From Acidobacteriota bacterium (GTDB lineage Bacteria > Acidobacteriota > Terriglobia > Terriglobales > Acidobacteriaceae), in contig JARLGJ010000016.1 of assembly GCA_031296105.1 (NCBI GenBank), positions 1-64,000 of the forward strand: a stretch of 64,000 nucleotides of DNA, given 5' to 3'. Shown piece by piece: positions 33,072-45,608 of this stretch. Position 1 is the stretch's first letter. The number at the start of each line of letters is the position of its first letter. A program made the position numbers and the translations under genes. The notes beneath the pieces were generated by a model. It searched no databases. It saw nothing but the letters and a program-made list of their open reading frames with translations, and was not told the origin of the DNA.

Positions 33072-35684
33072 ATGGATCAAGCAAGCTGGGAGCGTAGTCA
33101 ATCCTGTTTTCAACGTGCACTGGAGTTGCCTGAAGAAGACTGGGAGCCGTTTCTTCTATCTGCTCTTCCTGATTCCCCGGAGTTGAGAGCAGCGGTCCTC
33201 GCCATGCTGGCGGAGGACAAACGCTCCAGTTCCCTGCTGGACCGTGGCATTGAGAGCACGGTGCAGTCCCTGCTTGACAGGGCACCGCGCTTCAGCGTCG
33301 GGCAGAGCGTGGGCCCGTACCGGCTGGAGAGGTTTCTTGGTGAGGGCGGGATGGGGGTGGTCTGGCTGGCCTCCCGCTTGGACATGGACTTACCCGTAGC
33401 GATCAAGTTACTGCCCTCAGCCCGACTCTCTCCAATGCGAATGCGCAGGTTTGCACGCGAAATCCGCACCTTGTCGCGCTTGTCCCACCCATTTATTGCC
33501 AGAATCTATGATGCTGGCGCTATGAGCGACGGAACGCCGTGGTTTGCAATGGAGTACGTCGAAGGCGTTGACATATGTGAGTACTGCCGTCTGCACACGC
33601 TCTCTGTGAAGGATCGATTACGGCTCTTTCATGCGGTTTGCGAAACCGTCCAATTTGCGCACGGCCAGGAAATTATCCATCGCGACCTCAAGCCTTCCAA
33701 CATACTGATCCGCTCAGACGGCAGCCCCAGACTCCTCGACTTTGGCATTGCCCGTCAATTACAGAAGTCCACCGATGATGATGATAAAACCCAGGCCGAA
33801 CTCCGCTTATTCACTCCGCTGTACGCTGCTCCGGAATGGCGCTCCGAGGGGAGCTTTGGGTTCAATACTGACGTCTATTCGCTTGGAATAATCCTCTATG
33901 AACTGGTGACAGGGCAGGCTCCCGGAAGCGCCGCAGGCGAAGCACTTGCCCCTCCTTCGCGGATGATTGCTGCGCGGGCGCTTGTGGACGCCTCAACGCG
34001 CAGCCTTCTGCTGAGCGGCAAGTCCTATTGGAGGGATTTGGACGCACTCTGCTTGCATGCCATAGATCCGGGACCGGCCCGGCGATATCCTTCCGTGGAA
34101 TCATTGCTCCGCGACTTGGATCATCTACTTGAAGGCGAGCCACTGGAAGCTCATCCTGACTCCTGGCGCTACCGGGCCGAGAAGTTCATCCTCAAGAACT
34201 TCCGGGCACTTGCTTTTTCAGCGTCAGCACTCGTACTGCTCCTCGCAGGCATTTCTTTTTTTACCGCAAAAATTGCAGAGCAACGCAACGCCGCCCGCGC
34301 CGAGGTGGCGCGCACGCAACGTGTTGAACAACTTCTGGAGTCGCTATTCACTGGCGGCGACAAGTCTGCTGGACCGAAGCGAGATCTGATGGCAACGACT
34401 TTGCTCGATCGAGGAGTAAAGGAAATCCGTATGCTCGAGCACGATCCCGATGTGGAGGCGCAGCTTGATCTGACGTTGGGGCGCGCATACCAGCAACTTG
34501 GCCGCTTTGACCAGGCCGATCAATTATTCCGAAGGACCGAGGAACTGTGCCAGCAGGCTGGATCTTCTCAGCAATTGAACCTTGGGAGGAGCAGGCTTGC
34601 CATTGGTAACCTGCGAATTGACCAGGCAAAGCTACAGGATGCAGAGCCCTACATCCGCGAAGGCATTGAGATCGAGCGCAGACAGCTCCCCGCTGACCAT
34701 CCCGAGGTAGTTGAGGCACAGGTTGTCCTTGGAAGACTTCACCTTGAGCGAGGGGAATATTCGCAGGCCGTAAGTACCTTGACCCTGGCGCTCCACTCCA
34801 TCCCGGCGACCGACTTCGCGCGACGCGCAAAACCACTCTCCCTCTTGGGCGACGCTTACTTCTACCTTGCGAAGTACCCAGACGCAGAGACGATGTATGA
34901 GCAGGCTTTGAACTGTAATTTGCAGGTTTTCGGGTATTGGCATCCTTCAGTCGCGGATAACCTGAAAAATATGGGCCTCGTGCAGGCGGAATTCGGGAGA
35001 TACCGGGAGGCCGAGAAGCGCTATCAACAAGCTCTCCAGATTAGCCGGGCGTGGTATGGCCCGGACCATCCCGATACTGCCGATTACATGAGCTATGTCG
35101 CCGACTCCTACTATTGGCAGAACCGAATACAAGAGGCAAGCGTTCTGCTCAAGGATGCGCTTGACATCATGGTGAAAAACTACGGCGAAGATCATCCGCG
35201 AGTTGCATTGGTGCTGAATCAGTCTGGAATGGTGGCCCACGAGCAAGGCAACCTGAAAGAGGCAGAGAAGGACTACAAACGCGCTGCGCAAATCTACCGC
35301 AACATCTATGGGGAGAATCACCACATGTTTGCGGCGGCCATGGGCAATCTCGGATCTATTTACCTCGTTGAAGGAAAGTTGGGCGAGGCCGAGGCTGCTT
35401 GCCGGCGCGCGATAGCAGTTTGCGCGGCAACGCAGTCGCCAACAGCCGTAAACACCGCAGACAACCGGATTCGTCTCGGCCGCGTCCTGCTTCGGGAAAA
35501 GCGCTATGCCGCCGCGGAAGCCGAGAGCATGGCTGGATATCAGATTCTGACTCACAATCCTGGGGCCAATTCGAGCTTTCTTGCCCGGGCTCGCGAAGAC
35601 CTTGCCGCTGAGTATGCGGCGATGGGAAAGCCGGATCGCGCGGAAGAATACCGTAAGCTGCTACAGAGCAGCAGTGCGCAGTAA
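33072..35684 (+). CDS. Membrane Ser/Thr protein kinase with TPR sensor region
   Basis: The 870-residue protein has a short helical N-terminus and then a PknB-type kinase domain (about residues 83-350). The glycine loop GEGGMGVVW, catalytic lysine in VAIK (about 112), HRDLKPSN (about 203-210) and DFG (about 223-225) are all intact, so it should be active. A single membrane helix (about 378-397) precedes a coiled segment and at least eight TPR or Kinesin-light-chain-like repeats to the end, probably outside the membrane. It is translated just after the ECF sigma factor and is its likely regulator. Confidence 0.93.
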   Translation: MDQASWERSQSCFQRALELPEEDWEPFLLSALPDSPELRAAVLAMLAEDKRSSSLLDRGIESTVQSLLDRAPRFSVGQSVGPYRLERFLGEGGMGVVWLASRLDMDLPVAIKLLPSARLSPMRMRRFAREIRTLSRLSHPFIARIYDAGAMSDGTPWFAMEYVEGVDICEYCRLHTLSVKDRLRLFHAVCETVQFAHGQEIIHRDLKPSNILIRSDGSPRLLDFGIARQLQKSTDDDDKTQAELRLFTPLYAAPEWRSEGSFGFNTDVYSLGIILYELVTGQAPGSAAGEALAPPSRMIAARALVDASTRSLLLSGKSYWRDLDALCLHAIDPGPARRYPSVESLLRDLDHLLEGEPLEAHPDSWRYRAEKFILKNFRALAFSASALVLLLAGISFFTAKIAEQRNAARAEVARTQRVEQLLESLFTGGDKSAGPKRDLMATTLLDRGVKEIRMLEHDPDVEAQLDLTLGRAYQQLGRFDQADQLFRRTEELCQQAGSSQQLNLGRSRLAIGNLRIDQAKLQDAEPYIREGIEIERRQLPADHPEVVEAQVVLGRLHLERGEYSQAVSTLTLALHSIPATDFARRAKPLSLLGDAYFYLAKYPDAETMYEQALNCNLQVFGYWHPSVADNLKNMGLVQAEFGRYREAEKRYQQALQISRAWYGPDHPDTADYMSYVADSYYWQNRIQEASVLLKDALDIMVKNYGEDHPRVALVLNQSGMVAHEQGNLKEAEKDYKRAAQIYRNIYGENHHMFAAAMGNLGSIYLVEGKLGEAEAACRRAIAVCAATQSPTAVNTADNRIRLGRVLLREKRYAAAEAESMAGYQILTHNPGANSSFLARAREDLAAEYAAMGKPDRAEEYRKLLQSSSAQ

Positions 35685-35884
35685 AGGCTGCATTGCCAAG
35701 GTGCCGAGTAGCACACCCCGCCAGAACTGGACACGAGCATATGCAGTATCGACACCCGGAACTGGAGATTGTATGAGCGGCACTGAACCAGACGGGCACA
35801 TCAATTACGCCGGGAGCGTAAACAGGAGCCGGAAAAATTTTACGGCACACCCCAAAACTCAACTTTTGTAAGTGATTGAAAAGA

Positions 35885-35960
35885 TGGTGGGCCTGGTAGG
35901 ATTCGAACCTACAACCAAAGGATTATGAGTCCTCTGCTCTAACCGTTGAGCTACAGGCCC
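35885..35960 (-). tRNA. tRNA-Ile (CAU anticodon, lysidine-modified type)
   Basis: The 76-base cloverleaf on the minus strand has the acceptor pair GGGCCTG/CAGGCCC, discriminator A and an encoded CCA. The anticodon arm is GGACTCATAATCC. The ACTCATAAT loop and TTTGGTTG variable region follow the pattern of tRNA-Ile2 (AUA-reading) rather than elongator or initiator methionine tRNA. Assignment to Ile depends on this resemblance. Confidence 0.88.
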
Positions 35961-36028
35961 GCGAGTTCTTTGAGGATAACGCACGGCCCGCGCGGTTGTC
36001 TTGTGAATTGCGTGGCGGCCCGGGGCGC

Positions 36029-36619
36029 TCAGTTCGCGGTTACTACCAGTGCGCGGCAGTTTCCCCCAGCGTTGGTGCGGTGGTAGTAGTGCGGCGTTGA
36101 GCCGGCAAAATAAACCGCGTCTCCCGCAGTCAGTTCGAAATCCTCGCCGCCAATTTTCAGGCACAACGCGCCCTCAATCATGTAGAGCATTTCGACGCCG
36201 GCATGTTGGTGCGGCCGCAGTTTCTCTACCGCTATAAGCACGAACTCGGCATAGAAGGAGTTCAGCTTGCGCTCGCTGGTCTTGAAATCCAGGCTCTCGA
36301 ACCAGTAGGCGATATCTTCGGCGCCCGGCCTCTCAGGAAAGCGTTGGCGCTCGTCGCGGCGCACCACCTCCACCAAATTGCGGCTGCGGTTGTGATCGAA
36401 GAAATATTCCAGCCCCACGCTGAAGACCATGGCGATGCGCAGAAGCGTTGGCAGAGTGGGAATGAGCTTGCCACGCTCGATTTTGGAGAGCAGTGCGGCC
36501 GACAATCCGCTGTGCTTGCCCAACTCCACCAGCCCCAGGCTTTTCTTCAAGCGCAGAGCGCGGATTTTCTCGCCGATCAGGTACGGCTTCAGGCCCTGGA
36601 TGATGGTTTCGTTCTCCAT
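36029..36619 (-). CDS. XRE-family transcriptional regulator with C-terminal cupin domain
   Basis: The 196-residue protein has an N-terminal HTH (IRALRLKKSLGLVELGKHSGLSAALLSKIERGKLIPTLPTLLRIA, about residues 18-62) and a C-terminal cupin (about 115-190; RPHQHAGVEMLYMIEGALCLKIGGEDFELTAGDAVYFAGSTPHYY). Its histidines could bind metal or a ligand. Such proteins usually repress catabolic or amino-acid genes in response to a small molecule. The ATG at 36619 sits 115 bases after the sucA stop on the same strand, so it might be cotranscribed with sucA. The target is unknown. Confidence 0.88.
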   Translation of the reverse strand: MENETIIQGLKPYLIGEKIRALRLKKSLGLVELGKHSGLSAALLSKIERGKLIPTLPTLLRIAMVFSVGLEYFFDHNRSRNLVEVVRRDERQRFPERPGAEDIAYWFESLDFKTSERKLNSFYAEFVLIAVEKLRPHQHAGVEMLYMIEGALCLKIGGEDFELTAGDAVYFAGSTPHYYHRTNAGGNCRALVVTAN

Positions 36620-36733
36620 CCTGGTTTGCGCCCTCGATAAAATTTTCCGTATCCGCCAGCCGCACACTTGCGCAGGCGTATTCCAGGGCCCGCACTGTGG
36701 CCCCCGGCCGGCATGGCCGGAGGCGCAGCATTC

Positions 36734-39232
<2,499 letters not shown>

Positions 39233-39545
39233 TGCCGGGTCTTCGAGCAACAATGTCTCCGCTTCGGCGGTACCGCTATGCCCTTCCCGCCAGAGTACGC
39301 GGAGCGAGTTTCCCCTTGGTTTGGATTCCCGGCATCGAGCGCGGAACCAGAATTATTCCTGGGATTCCAAACAAACACACCGGGACGCCCACAGCAATGC
39401 CAATATTATGCCCCCGGAGGGCTGCGCGCGACTAAGCGGTTCCAGAGTTGCTGCGTCCCGAAGCCCCCGGATATTGTCCGTTGCGACCATCAGCGAGCAA
39501 CGGCCGTGCCCGATTTACACCGGATAGGGTGACTTGGGAACCGCT

Positions 39546-40220
39546 CTAAGCCTTCAGCGCACCGGTATAAACGGCCATGCCCACCACGGAGTCCGCCCCC
39601 AGACGGTCCAGTTCCTCAACCTCTTCCATGGAGCGTATCCCCCCGGCCACGATGAGCTTACGGGTGGTGGCGGCCTTCAGGCGCGGAACCACCTCCAAGG
39701 GAAATCCGGTCATGGTGCCCTCGGTATCGATGTGCGTGTACAGGTAGCCGGAGCAATATTCGCCGGTCTGGCGCATCAAATCCTCGGGCGTCAGCGAGGT
39801 GCCTTCCTTCCATCCCTTAATGGAAACCTTGCCGCCGCGGGAGTCCACGGCGAACAAAAGGCGCGCCGGGGCCGCGTAATGGGCAAAGGCCTGCGCCATC
39901 TCCAGGTTCACCGCGCCGTCCTTGAGGAGGGCCGAGCCAATGATGACTTTCTTCGCTCCAGCCTGAAGCATTTTCGAGGCGGCTTCCACGGTGCGAATGC
40001 CTCCGCCAACCTGCACCGGCAGGTGCTGGCAAATGTGCTCGATGAGCGCCGTGTTCTCGCCCTTGCCCATGGCTGCGTCTAGGTCGATGAGCTGCACCAT
40101 GGGATAGCTCAGGAAGCGGTCGATCCAATATTGCAGGTCGTCGAACTCCAGGGCCTTCTTCTCACCCTGCACCAGTTGGACGACCTTGCCGCCCATCAGA
40201 TCAATAGAAGGAATCAGCAT
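39546..40220 (-). CDS. hisA: Phosphoribosylformimino-AICAR ribotide isomerase HisA
   Basis: The 224-residue TIM barrel catalyses the fourth histidine step, the Amadori rearrangement of ProFAR. It starts MLIPSIDLMGGKVVQLVQG with the catalytic aspartate in the first strand (family D7), continues with VQVGGGIRTVEAA and GSALLKDGAV, and has the C-terminal phosphate site VAGGIRSMEEV. It is the last gene of the his operon, 43 bases after hisF. It is slightly shorter than typical HisA (about 240). Confidence 0.95.
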   Translation of the reverse strand: MLIPSIDLMGGKVVQLVQGEKKALEFDDLQYWIDRFLSYPMVQLIDLDAAMGKGENTALIEHICQHLPVQVGGGIRTVEAASKMLQAGAKKVIIGSALLKDGAVNLEMAQAFAHYAAPARLLFAVDSRGGKVSIKGWKEGTSLTPEDLMRQTGEYCSGYLYTHIDTEGTMTGFPLEVVPRLKAATTRKLIVAGGIRSMEEVEELDRLGADSVVGMAVYTGALKA

Positions 40221-40263
40221 GACTACACCTTTCGTCGGTACGAATGCGGCAAAAAAGTCTGCA

Positions 40264-41145
40264 CTAACACGGCAGGCGCACGGGAATTCCGTCGGACTCA
40301 AGTTGCGCCTTCAACTCGCGCACATCATGAATGCCGAAGTGAAAGATGGAGGCAGCTAGAGCGGCGTCGGCGTGGCCTGCCTGAAATACTTCGGTGAAGT
40401 GCGCGGGCGTTCCGGCTCCGCCGCTGGCGATGACGGGAATGTGGACGGCCTGGGCGACGGCCGCGGTCAACGGACAGTCAAAGCCATTGCGCGTGCCATC
40501 GCAATCCATGGAGGTCAAAAGGATCTCGCCCGCGCCGCGCGATTCGGCCTCGCGTGCCCACTCCAAGGCGTCTTGTCCGGTGGCAATGCGACCTCCGGCA
40601 AGATAGACCTCGGCGGCAACAGTTTGCCCTTCCAGGTTCGCGCGCTCTGCTCGCGAACCCTCAACGTTGGCTTCACCCAGGTTAGCTCGCTGCGCTCGCG
40701 AACCTGGGGCACACTCTGCGTCCGATGCGGCGGACTTGCGCTTGGCGTCGATGGCGACGATCACCGCCTGCGAGCCAAAGCGCTCGGCGATTTCGGTGAT
40801 GATGGCGGGATTTTTGATGGCCGCCGAGTTGATGCTGATCTTGTCGGCACCGGCGTCGAAGAGGGCCGCCGCGTCTTCCAAAGAGCGCACGCCGCCGCCC
40901 ACGGTGAAGGGCACAAAAAGCTGGCGTGCGGTGCGGCGCACTACGTCAATCAAAATGGGACGCGCGTCGCTGGTGGCCGTAATATCCAGCAGCACGATTT
41001 CGTCGGCGCCGCTGGCGGCGTGCGCGTGCGCCAACTCCGCCGGATCGCCGGCGTCGATCAAATCCACAAACTGGATGCCCTTCACCACGCGGCCCTTGGT
41101 CACGTCGAGGCAGGCGATAATTCTGCGCGTCAGGCCGTCGCTCAT
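40264..41145 (-). CDS. hisF: Imidazole glycerol phosphate synthase cyclase subunit HisF, with an in-frame insertion
   Basis: This 293-residue TIM barrel, with HisH, converts PRFAR and glutamine-derived ammonia to IGP and AICAR. The conserved elements are [20 protein letters not shown] (first catalytic Asp), [30 protein letters not shown] (second catalytic Asp) and [15 protein letters not shown]. Normal HisF is about 255 residues. Here about 38 extra residues directly follow IDAKR and contain the twice-repeated peptide GSRA(Q/E)RANL, encoded by palindromic DNA at 40635-40708. The ATG overlaps the hisH stop by four bases. Confidence 0.93.
   Translation of the reverse strand: MSDGLTRRIIACLDVTKGRVVKGIQFVDLIDAGDPAELAHAHAASGADEIVLLDITATSDARPILIDVVRRTARQLFVPFTVGGGVRSLEDAAALFDAGADKISINSAAIKNPAIITEIAERFGSQAVIVAIDAKRKSAASDAECAPGSRAQRANLGEANVEGSRAERANLEGQTVAAEVYLAGGRIATGQDALEWAREAESRGAGEILLTSMDCDGTRNGFDCPLTAAVAQAVHIPVIASGGAGTPAHFTEVFQAGHADAALAASIFHFGIHDVRELKAQLESDGIPVRLPC
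40635..40708. repeat. Palindromic repeat pair inserted in hisF
   Basis: Two related GC-rich palindromes lie in tandem. Unit one (40635-40659) has GGTTCGCG...CGCGAACC arms. Unit two (40676-40708) has CCCAGGTT and AACCTGGG arms around a GCTCGCTGCGCTCGCG core. Read with hisF they encode a repeated nonapeptide. The pattern is like REP-type or protein-embedded palindromic elements. Confidence 0.75.
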
Positions 41146-41762
41146 CGCGCGCTCCTTTCCGCCGCGTAGTTGCAGAAGTTCTTGAGAATCTGCAGGCCGG
41201 TGTCGCCGCTCTTTTCCGGATGGAACTGGGTGCCGAAGACGTTGCCGCGCTCCACGGCGGCGGCAAAGGTCTCCCCGTAGGTGGTGATGGCCGCAACGCC
41301 TTCCACCACGGGGGCGCGATACGAGTGCGTGAAGTACACGAAGCTGCCTTCGTCCACGCCGCGCAGCAGACGCGACTGCGCGCCCTCCGGGGTGCGGCGG
41401 ATGCGGTTCCAGCCCACGTGCGGAACTTTTAATTCCGTCTGGAAGCGTTCGCACTGGCCGCTGAAGAGCGCCAACCCTTCGCTGCCGGGGGCCTCGGTGG
41501 AACCTTCAAATTGCCACTGCATGCCGACGCAGATGCCCAGGAACGGCGTGCCTTCGGCAATGGCCTCCAGCACGGCGTCGCGAACGCCGCTCATGGCCAG
41601 CCGCTCGGTGGTGCTGAAGTGTCCTACGCCGGGCAGCACCAGGGCCGAAGCCTTTTGCACCGCCGCGGGGTCTTCCGTGGTCTCCGTCTCCTGCCCCAGA
41701 TACGCGAATGCCTTGCGCACACTGGCCAGGTTGCCGGCTTTGTAATCGATGAGCGTAATCAT
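41142..41762 (-). CDS. hisH: Imidazole glycerol phosphate synthase glutaminase subunit HisH
   Basis: The 206-residue class I glutamine amidotransferase supplies ammonia to HisF. It starts [19 protein letters not shown], has the oxyanion region [10 protein letters not shown], the catalytic cysteine in FLGICVGMQ, and the catalytic His/Glu in GTQFHPEKS. The start is immediately adjacent to the hisB stop, and its stop overlaps the hisF ATG, as expected for a tightly coupled heterodimer. Confidence 0.96.
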   Translation of the reverse strand: MITLIDYKAGNLASVRKAFAYLGQETETTEDPAAVQKASALVLPGVGHFSTTERLAMSGVRDAVLEAIAEGTPFLGICVGMQWQFEGSTEAPGSEGLALFSGQCERFQTELKVPHVGWNRIRRTPEGAQSRLLRGVDEGSFVYFTHSYRAPVVEGVAAITTYGETFAAAVERGNVFGTQFHPEKSGDTGLQILKNFCNYAAERSAR

Positions 41763-42371
41763 CTAGAGCAGTCCCTTGGTGGAGGGCAGCATCTCCGCCA
41801 GCCTTTGATCCTTGCTGCACGCCACGCGCAGGGCGCGGGCAAAGGCCTTGAAGAGCGCTTCAATCTTGTGATGATTGGAGCGGCCGTACATTGTTTTGAG
41901 GTGCACGTTGGCACGCGCGCCGCGGGCAAAGCCCTCAAAGAAGTCGAAGACCAGTTCGCTCTGCAAATCGCCGACCAGGCGGACCTTCACCTTGGTTTCC
42001 ACAACACAGGCGGCGCGGCCGCTCAGGTCCACTGCCGCCAGGCCGAGCGTTTCATCCATCGGCATCAGGAAATATCCCGCGCGCAGAATGCCTTTCTTGT
42101 CGCCGAGCGCGCGATCAAAGGCCTCGCCGAGAGCGATGCCCACGTCCTCCACCGTGTGGTGCTGATCGACGTCGAGATCGCCGCGGCAGGCCAGCGCCAG
42201 ATCAAAACCACCATGGCGCGTGAACAGTTCCAGCATGTGATCGAAGAAGCGGATGCCGGTGGAAACGCGATAGGTGCCGGTGCCATCGATGTTCAAGGCC
42301 AGCGCAATCTGAGTTTCGGTGGTAATGCGTTCGAGTTCCGTGCCGCGCACGGGCAGCTTTGTCTTGCTCAT
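41763..42371 (-). CDS. hisB: Imidazoleglycerol-phosphate dehydratase HisB
   Basis: The 202-residue monofunctional dehydratase performs step six of histidine synthesis. It shows the two Mn-binding histidine motifs ([16 protein letters not shown] and [14 protein letters not shown], then a second set near [20 protein letters not shown]). The N-terminal histidinol-phosphatase domain found in E. coli HisB is absent, so the phosphatase must be encoded elsewhere. It overlaps hisC by four bases. Confidence 0.96.
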   Translation of the reverse strand: MSKTKLPVRGTELERITTETQIALALNIDGTGTYRVSTGIRFFDHMLELFTRHGGFDLALACRGDLDVDQHHTVEDVGIALGEAFDRALGDKKGILRAGYFLMPMDETLGLAAVDLSGRAACVVETKVKVRLVGDLQSELVFDFFEGFARGARANVHLKTMYGRSNHHKIEALFKAFARALRVACSKDQRLAEMLPSTKGLL

Positions 42372-43495
42372 CTTGCCTCCGGGGCTGCCGCACTGGGCAG
42401 CGGTTGCGCGGTGAATCCGATGGCCGCCAGCACCTCGGGCAGTTCGCGCAGCAGACGCGCGTTCTGCTGGCGATTCCCCAAGGTGATGCGCACGGTCCCG
42501 GCGCAGCCGGGGTCGCTGTTCCGGTCGCGCACCAGAATGCCGCGCTGCTTCATCTCGCTTACAAACACCTGGCGATATTCGCCAAAGTAAGCCAGCACGA
42601 AGTTGGCCTGCGAAGGCCAGTAGGGAATTGCCTGCGCGCGGTAAAACGCTTCCAGTTGTGCGCGGCCGTCAAAGACCTGCGCGATGTACTGGTCGATGTA
42701 ACCCTCGTCGTCGAGTGCCGCAGAAAGGCACTCCAGCGCGACGCCGTTGACGTTGTAGGGCGAGGCCACGCGGCGCAGCATCTTCATCTGCTCCACGGGG
42801 CCGAGTAGCGCGCCCAGGCGGAAGCCCGCCAGACCGTATGCCTTGGAAAATGTCCGGCTGACGAAGAGATTCGCCACCTTGCCCACCTGGTCGATCACGC
42901 TCTGGCCGCCAAAGTGGATGTACGCTTCGTCGATGAGCACCGCCGCCCGGGGCGCGGCCTGCGTGATCTGCAAAAGGTCTTCGCGCGCGGCCAATGCTCC
43001 AGTTGGATTGTTGGGATTAGCGATGCAGATCAACTTGGTGCGCGGCGTGATGGCCGCCAGCAACGCGGCCGAGGGAAACTCCAGGCGCGCATTCGCTTGC
43101 ACCGTGCGCACCGTGGCTCCGGTGGCCAGCGCATAAATCTCATACATGCTGAAGGTGGGCACTGCAATAAGAACTTCATCGCCCGGCTCCAGATAAGTTT
43201 CCGCCAGCAGGTGAATCGCCTCATCCACACCATTGGTCAGCAGCACTTCTTCGGGCGCAACCTTCAGCGTGCGCGCCACGGCCACTTCTCCAGCCAGGCG
43301 CTCGGGATACTTGTTGAGCGTTTCGGCGGTCATGGCGTGCAGCGTGTCCAACACGCGCGGCGAACAGCCATCCACGTTCTCGTTGAAGTCCAGCCGCAGG
43401 CCCTGGCGTCCGCCCAGCGGCGGGTGATACTCCTTCAATGTCTCCACCACACGGCGCGCACGTAAGCAGCCTTCGTTGGCTTCCGTGCCGCTCAT
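42368..43495 (-). CDS. hisC: Histidinol-phosphate aminotransferase HisC
   Basis: The 375-residue fold-type I PLP aminotransferase has [15 protein letters not shown] near the N-terminus, [19 protein letters not shown], the [10 protein letters not shown] cofactor site, IDEAYIHF, and the PLP lysine in [16 protein letters not shown]. It converts imidazole-acetol phosphate to histidinol phosphate. I take the ATG at 43495, which overlaps the hisD stop by four bases; the longer frame reads into hisD. Confidence 0.96.
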   Translation of the reverse strand: MSGTEANEGCLRARRVVETLKEYHPPLGGRQGLRLDFNENVDGCSPRVLDTLHAMTAETLNKYPERLAGEVAVARTLKVAPEEVLLTNGVDEAIHLLAETYLEPGDEVLIAVPTFSMYEIYALATGATVRTVQANARLEFPSAALLAAITPRTKLICIANPNNPTGALAAREDLLQITQAAPRAAVLIDEAYIHFGGQSVIDQVGKVANLFVSRTFSKAYGLAGFRLGALLGPVEQMKMLRRVASPYNVNGVALECLSAALDDEGYIDQYIAQVFDGRAQLEAFYRAQAIPYWPSQANFVLAYFGEYRQVFVSEMKQRGILVRDRNSDPGCAGTVRITLGNRQQNARLLRELPEVLAAIGFTAQPLPSAAAPEAR

Positions 43496-44736
43496 TTCTT
43501 CAACCTCACGCGCACGCTCTGGGCGTGCCCCTTCAAGCCCTCGGCCTCGGCCAGCAAGGTCACCGTGGGAGCCAGCTTCTCCAAACCCTTGTGGCTGGCC
43601 TCCTGCAGGGTGATGATGCGCACGAAGTCGATGACGTTCAATCCGCCGCGGAAGCGCGCGATGTTGCCCGTGGGCAGCGTGTGATTCGGACCGCTGGCGT
43701 AATCGCCAATCGACTGCGGCGTGTAATCGCCAAGGAAGATGGAACCTGCGCAATTCAGCTCGTACACATCTTCCGAGGGGATGGTGACGTGTTCGCCGCC
43801 CAGTTCGTTGGTCCACTCCATGGCCTGCTTGCGGCTTTTGGCCACCAGGACCACGCCGCGTGCCGCCAAAGATTGCCGGGCAATCACGTTGTCCTGCGCC
43901 TGCTCCGTGGTGTGCTTGATGACCGACTTTGCCAGCCGCGTGCTAGCCGTTACAAAGATGGCCAGGGCCTCGGGATCGTGCTCGGCCTGCGCCACCAGAT
44001 CGCTGGCGATGAATTCCGCATTACCCTCCGTGGCGCAATAGACGATCTCGGTGGGACCGGCCAGAAAGTCGATGCCGCAATCGAAGGCCACCTGCTTTTT
44101 GGCCAGCGTGACGTAGGTGTTGCCGGGGCCGACGATTTTGTTGACGCGCTCGATGCTCTCCGTGCCGTAGGCGAAGGCGGCAATGGCCTGCGCGCCGCCG
44201 ATGCGATAGAACTCGGTAACGCCGAGAATAGCCGCGGCCGCCAAGGTCTCCGGCGCGGGCCGAGGCGAGGCCACGGCAATGCGCTTGACGCCGGCCACCT
44301 GCGCCGGAATCACCGTCATCAGCACCGTGCTGGGCAAAGGATAGCGCCCGCCCGGCGCGTAGCAGGCCACCGAATCCAACGGACGGATGACCTGGCCCAC
44401 GCGCAGCCCGGGGTGAATCGTACGAATCCACGGCCGGGGCAATTGCCATTCGGCAAAGTTGCGGATGTTTTTCGCCGCCGTCTCCACGGCCTGCACAAAC
44501 TCCGTGGTCACCGTGTCCAGCGCGGCCTTCATTTCCGCCTCGCTGACGCGCATGGCGCCCCCTTCGGACAGGCCATCCAAGCGATGAGCGTATTCGGTGA
44601 GCGCGGCGTCGCCTTCCTGGCGCACGCGGCCCACAATCTCCGCCACCTTCTTTTCCACGGCCGGATCGAAGGAGGCGTAGCGGTGCGCCAGTTGGCGCAC
44701 CGCCGCAGCGGCTTCGTCACCCGCAAGCAGCTTCAT
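43492..44736 (-). CDS. hisD: Histidinol dehydrogenase HisD
   Basis: This 414-residue zinc- and NAD-dependent enzyme performs the last two oxidations to histidine. Characteristic segments are ACYAPGGRYPLPSTVLM, FYRIGGAQAIAAFAYGTESI, VDKIVGPGN-like VNKIVGPGNTYVT, DFLAGPTEI, AEHDPEA and the C-terminal SGPNHTLPTG(N)IARF site. The ATG at 44736 overlaps the hisG stop by one base (TAATG). Confidence 0.96.
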   Translation of the reverse strand: MKLLAGDEAAAAVRQLAHRYASFDPAVEKKVAEIVGRVRQEGDAALTEYAHRLDGLSEGGAMRVSEAEMKAALDTVTTEFVQAVETAAKNIRNFAEWQLPRPWIRTIHPGLRVGQVIRPLDSVACYAPGGRYPLPSTVLMTVIPAQVAGVKRIAVASPRPAPETLAAAAILGVTEFYRIGGAQAIAAFAYGTESIERVNKIVGPGNTYVTLAKKQVAFDCGIDFLAGPTEIVYCATEGNAEFIASDLVAQAEHDPEALAIFVTASTRLAKSVIKHTTEQAQDNVIARQSLAARGVVLVAKSRKQAMEWTNELGGEHVTIPSEDVYELNCAGSIFLGDYTPQSIGDYASGPNHTLPTGNIARFRGGLNVIDFVRIITLQEASHKGLEKLAPTVTLLAEAEGLKGHAQSVRVRLKK

Positions 44737-45608
44737 TACATCACCACCTTGTTCAGCGGATATTCCACGATTCCCGTTCCGCCCGCGTCCTTCAAACGGG
44801 GAATCACGTCGCGCACCTGGGACTCTTCCAGAATAGTGTTGACCGCAACCCACGCGGAATTACTCAACTCGTTTACCGTGGGTGAGTTCAACGCCGGCAG
44901 CACGGCCAGCACGCCGGGCAGGTTCTTCTTTTCCACGTTCAACATAAGGCCCACGCGGCCCTGCGCGGCAATGGCCCCTTGCAGCATCAGCGCAATGTTG
45001 TCGATCTTGCGGCGCTTCCACTCATCGGCGTAGGCCTTGGTGTTGGCAATCACCTGCGTGTTCGATGCCAGCACGGTTTCCACAATGCGCAGCCGGTTGG
45101 CGCGCAGCGAGCTGCCGGTCTCGGTGACTTCGACGATGGCGTCGGCCAGCATGGGAGGCTTCACTTCGGTGGCGCCCCAACTGAAGTCCACCTGCACGTT
45201 GACGTTCTTCGAGGAGAAGTATTGCTTGGTAACTTCCACCAGCTCGGTGGCAATGGTCTTGCCTTCCAGGTCCGCTGCGCACTTCACCGGAGAGTCTTCC
45301 GGAACGGCCAGCACCCAGCGCACCTTGCCGCGGCTCTGTTTGGCGTAGATCAGGTCGCAGACGGCCTCAACCTTGCGCCCGCTCTCCACCACCCAATCCA
45401 GGCCGGTGAGACCAGCATCAAGCACGCCTTGCTCGACGTAGCGCGCCATCTCCTGCGCGCGAATCAACATGCACTCCAGCTCGGGATCGTCGGTGGTGGG
45501 GAAGTAGGAGCGGCCGTTGGCGTAGATCTTGAAGCCGGCGGCGGCAAACAAGGCAATCGTGGCGTCCTGCAGGGATCCTTTGGGAATTCCGAGGCGGATC
45601 TTAGGCAT
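44736..45608 (-). CDS. hisG: ATP phosphoribosyltransferase HisG, long form
   Basis: This 290-residue enzyme catalyses the first committed step of histidine synthesis from ATP and PRPP. It begins [21 protein letters not shown] and contains [25 protein letters not shown] and the PRPP-loop region [21 protein letters not shown]. Its length and C-terminal domain (about residues 215-290) indicate the long, self-sufficient type that is feedback-inhibited by histidine and needs no HisZ. The ATG lies eight bases inside the hisI end. Confidence 0.95.
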   Translation of the reverse strand: MPKIRLGIPKGSLQDATIALFAAAGFKIYANGRSYFPTTDDPELECMLIRAQEMARYVEQGVLDAGLTGLDWVVESGRKVEAVCDLIYAKQSRGKVRWVLAVPEDSPVKCAADLEGKTIATELVEVTKQYFSSKNVNVQVDFSWGATEVKPPMLADAIVEVTETGSSLRANRLRIVETVLASNTQVIANTKAYADEWKRRKIDNIALMLQGAIAAQGRVGLMLNVEKKNLPGVLAVLPALNSPTVNELSNSAWVAVNTILEESQVRDVIPRLKDAGGTGIVEYPLNKVVM

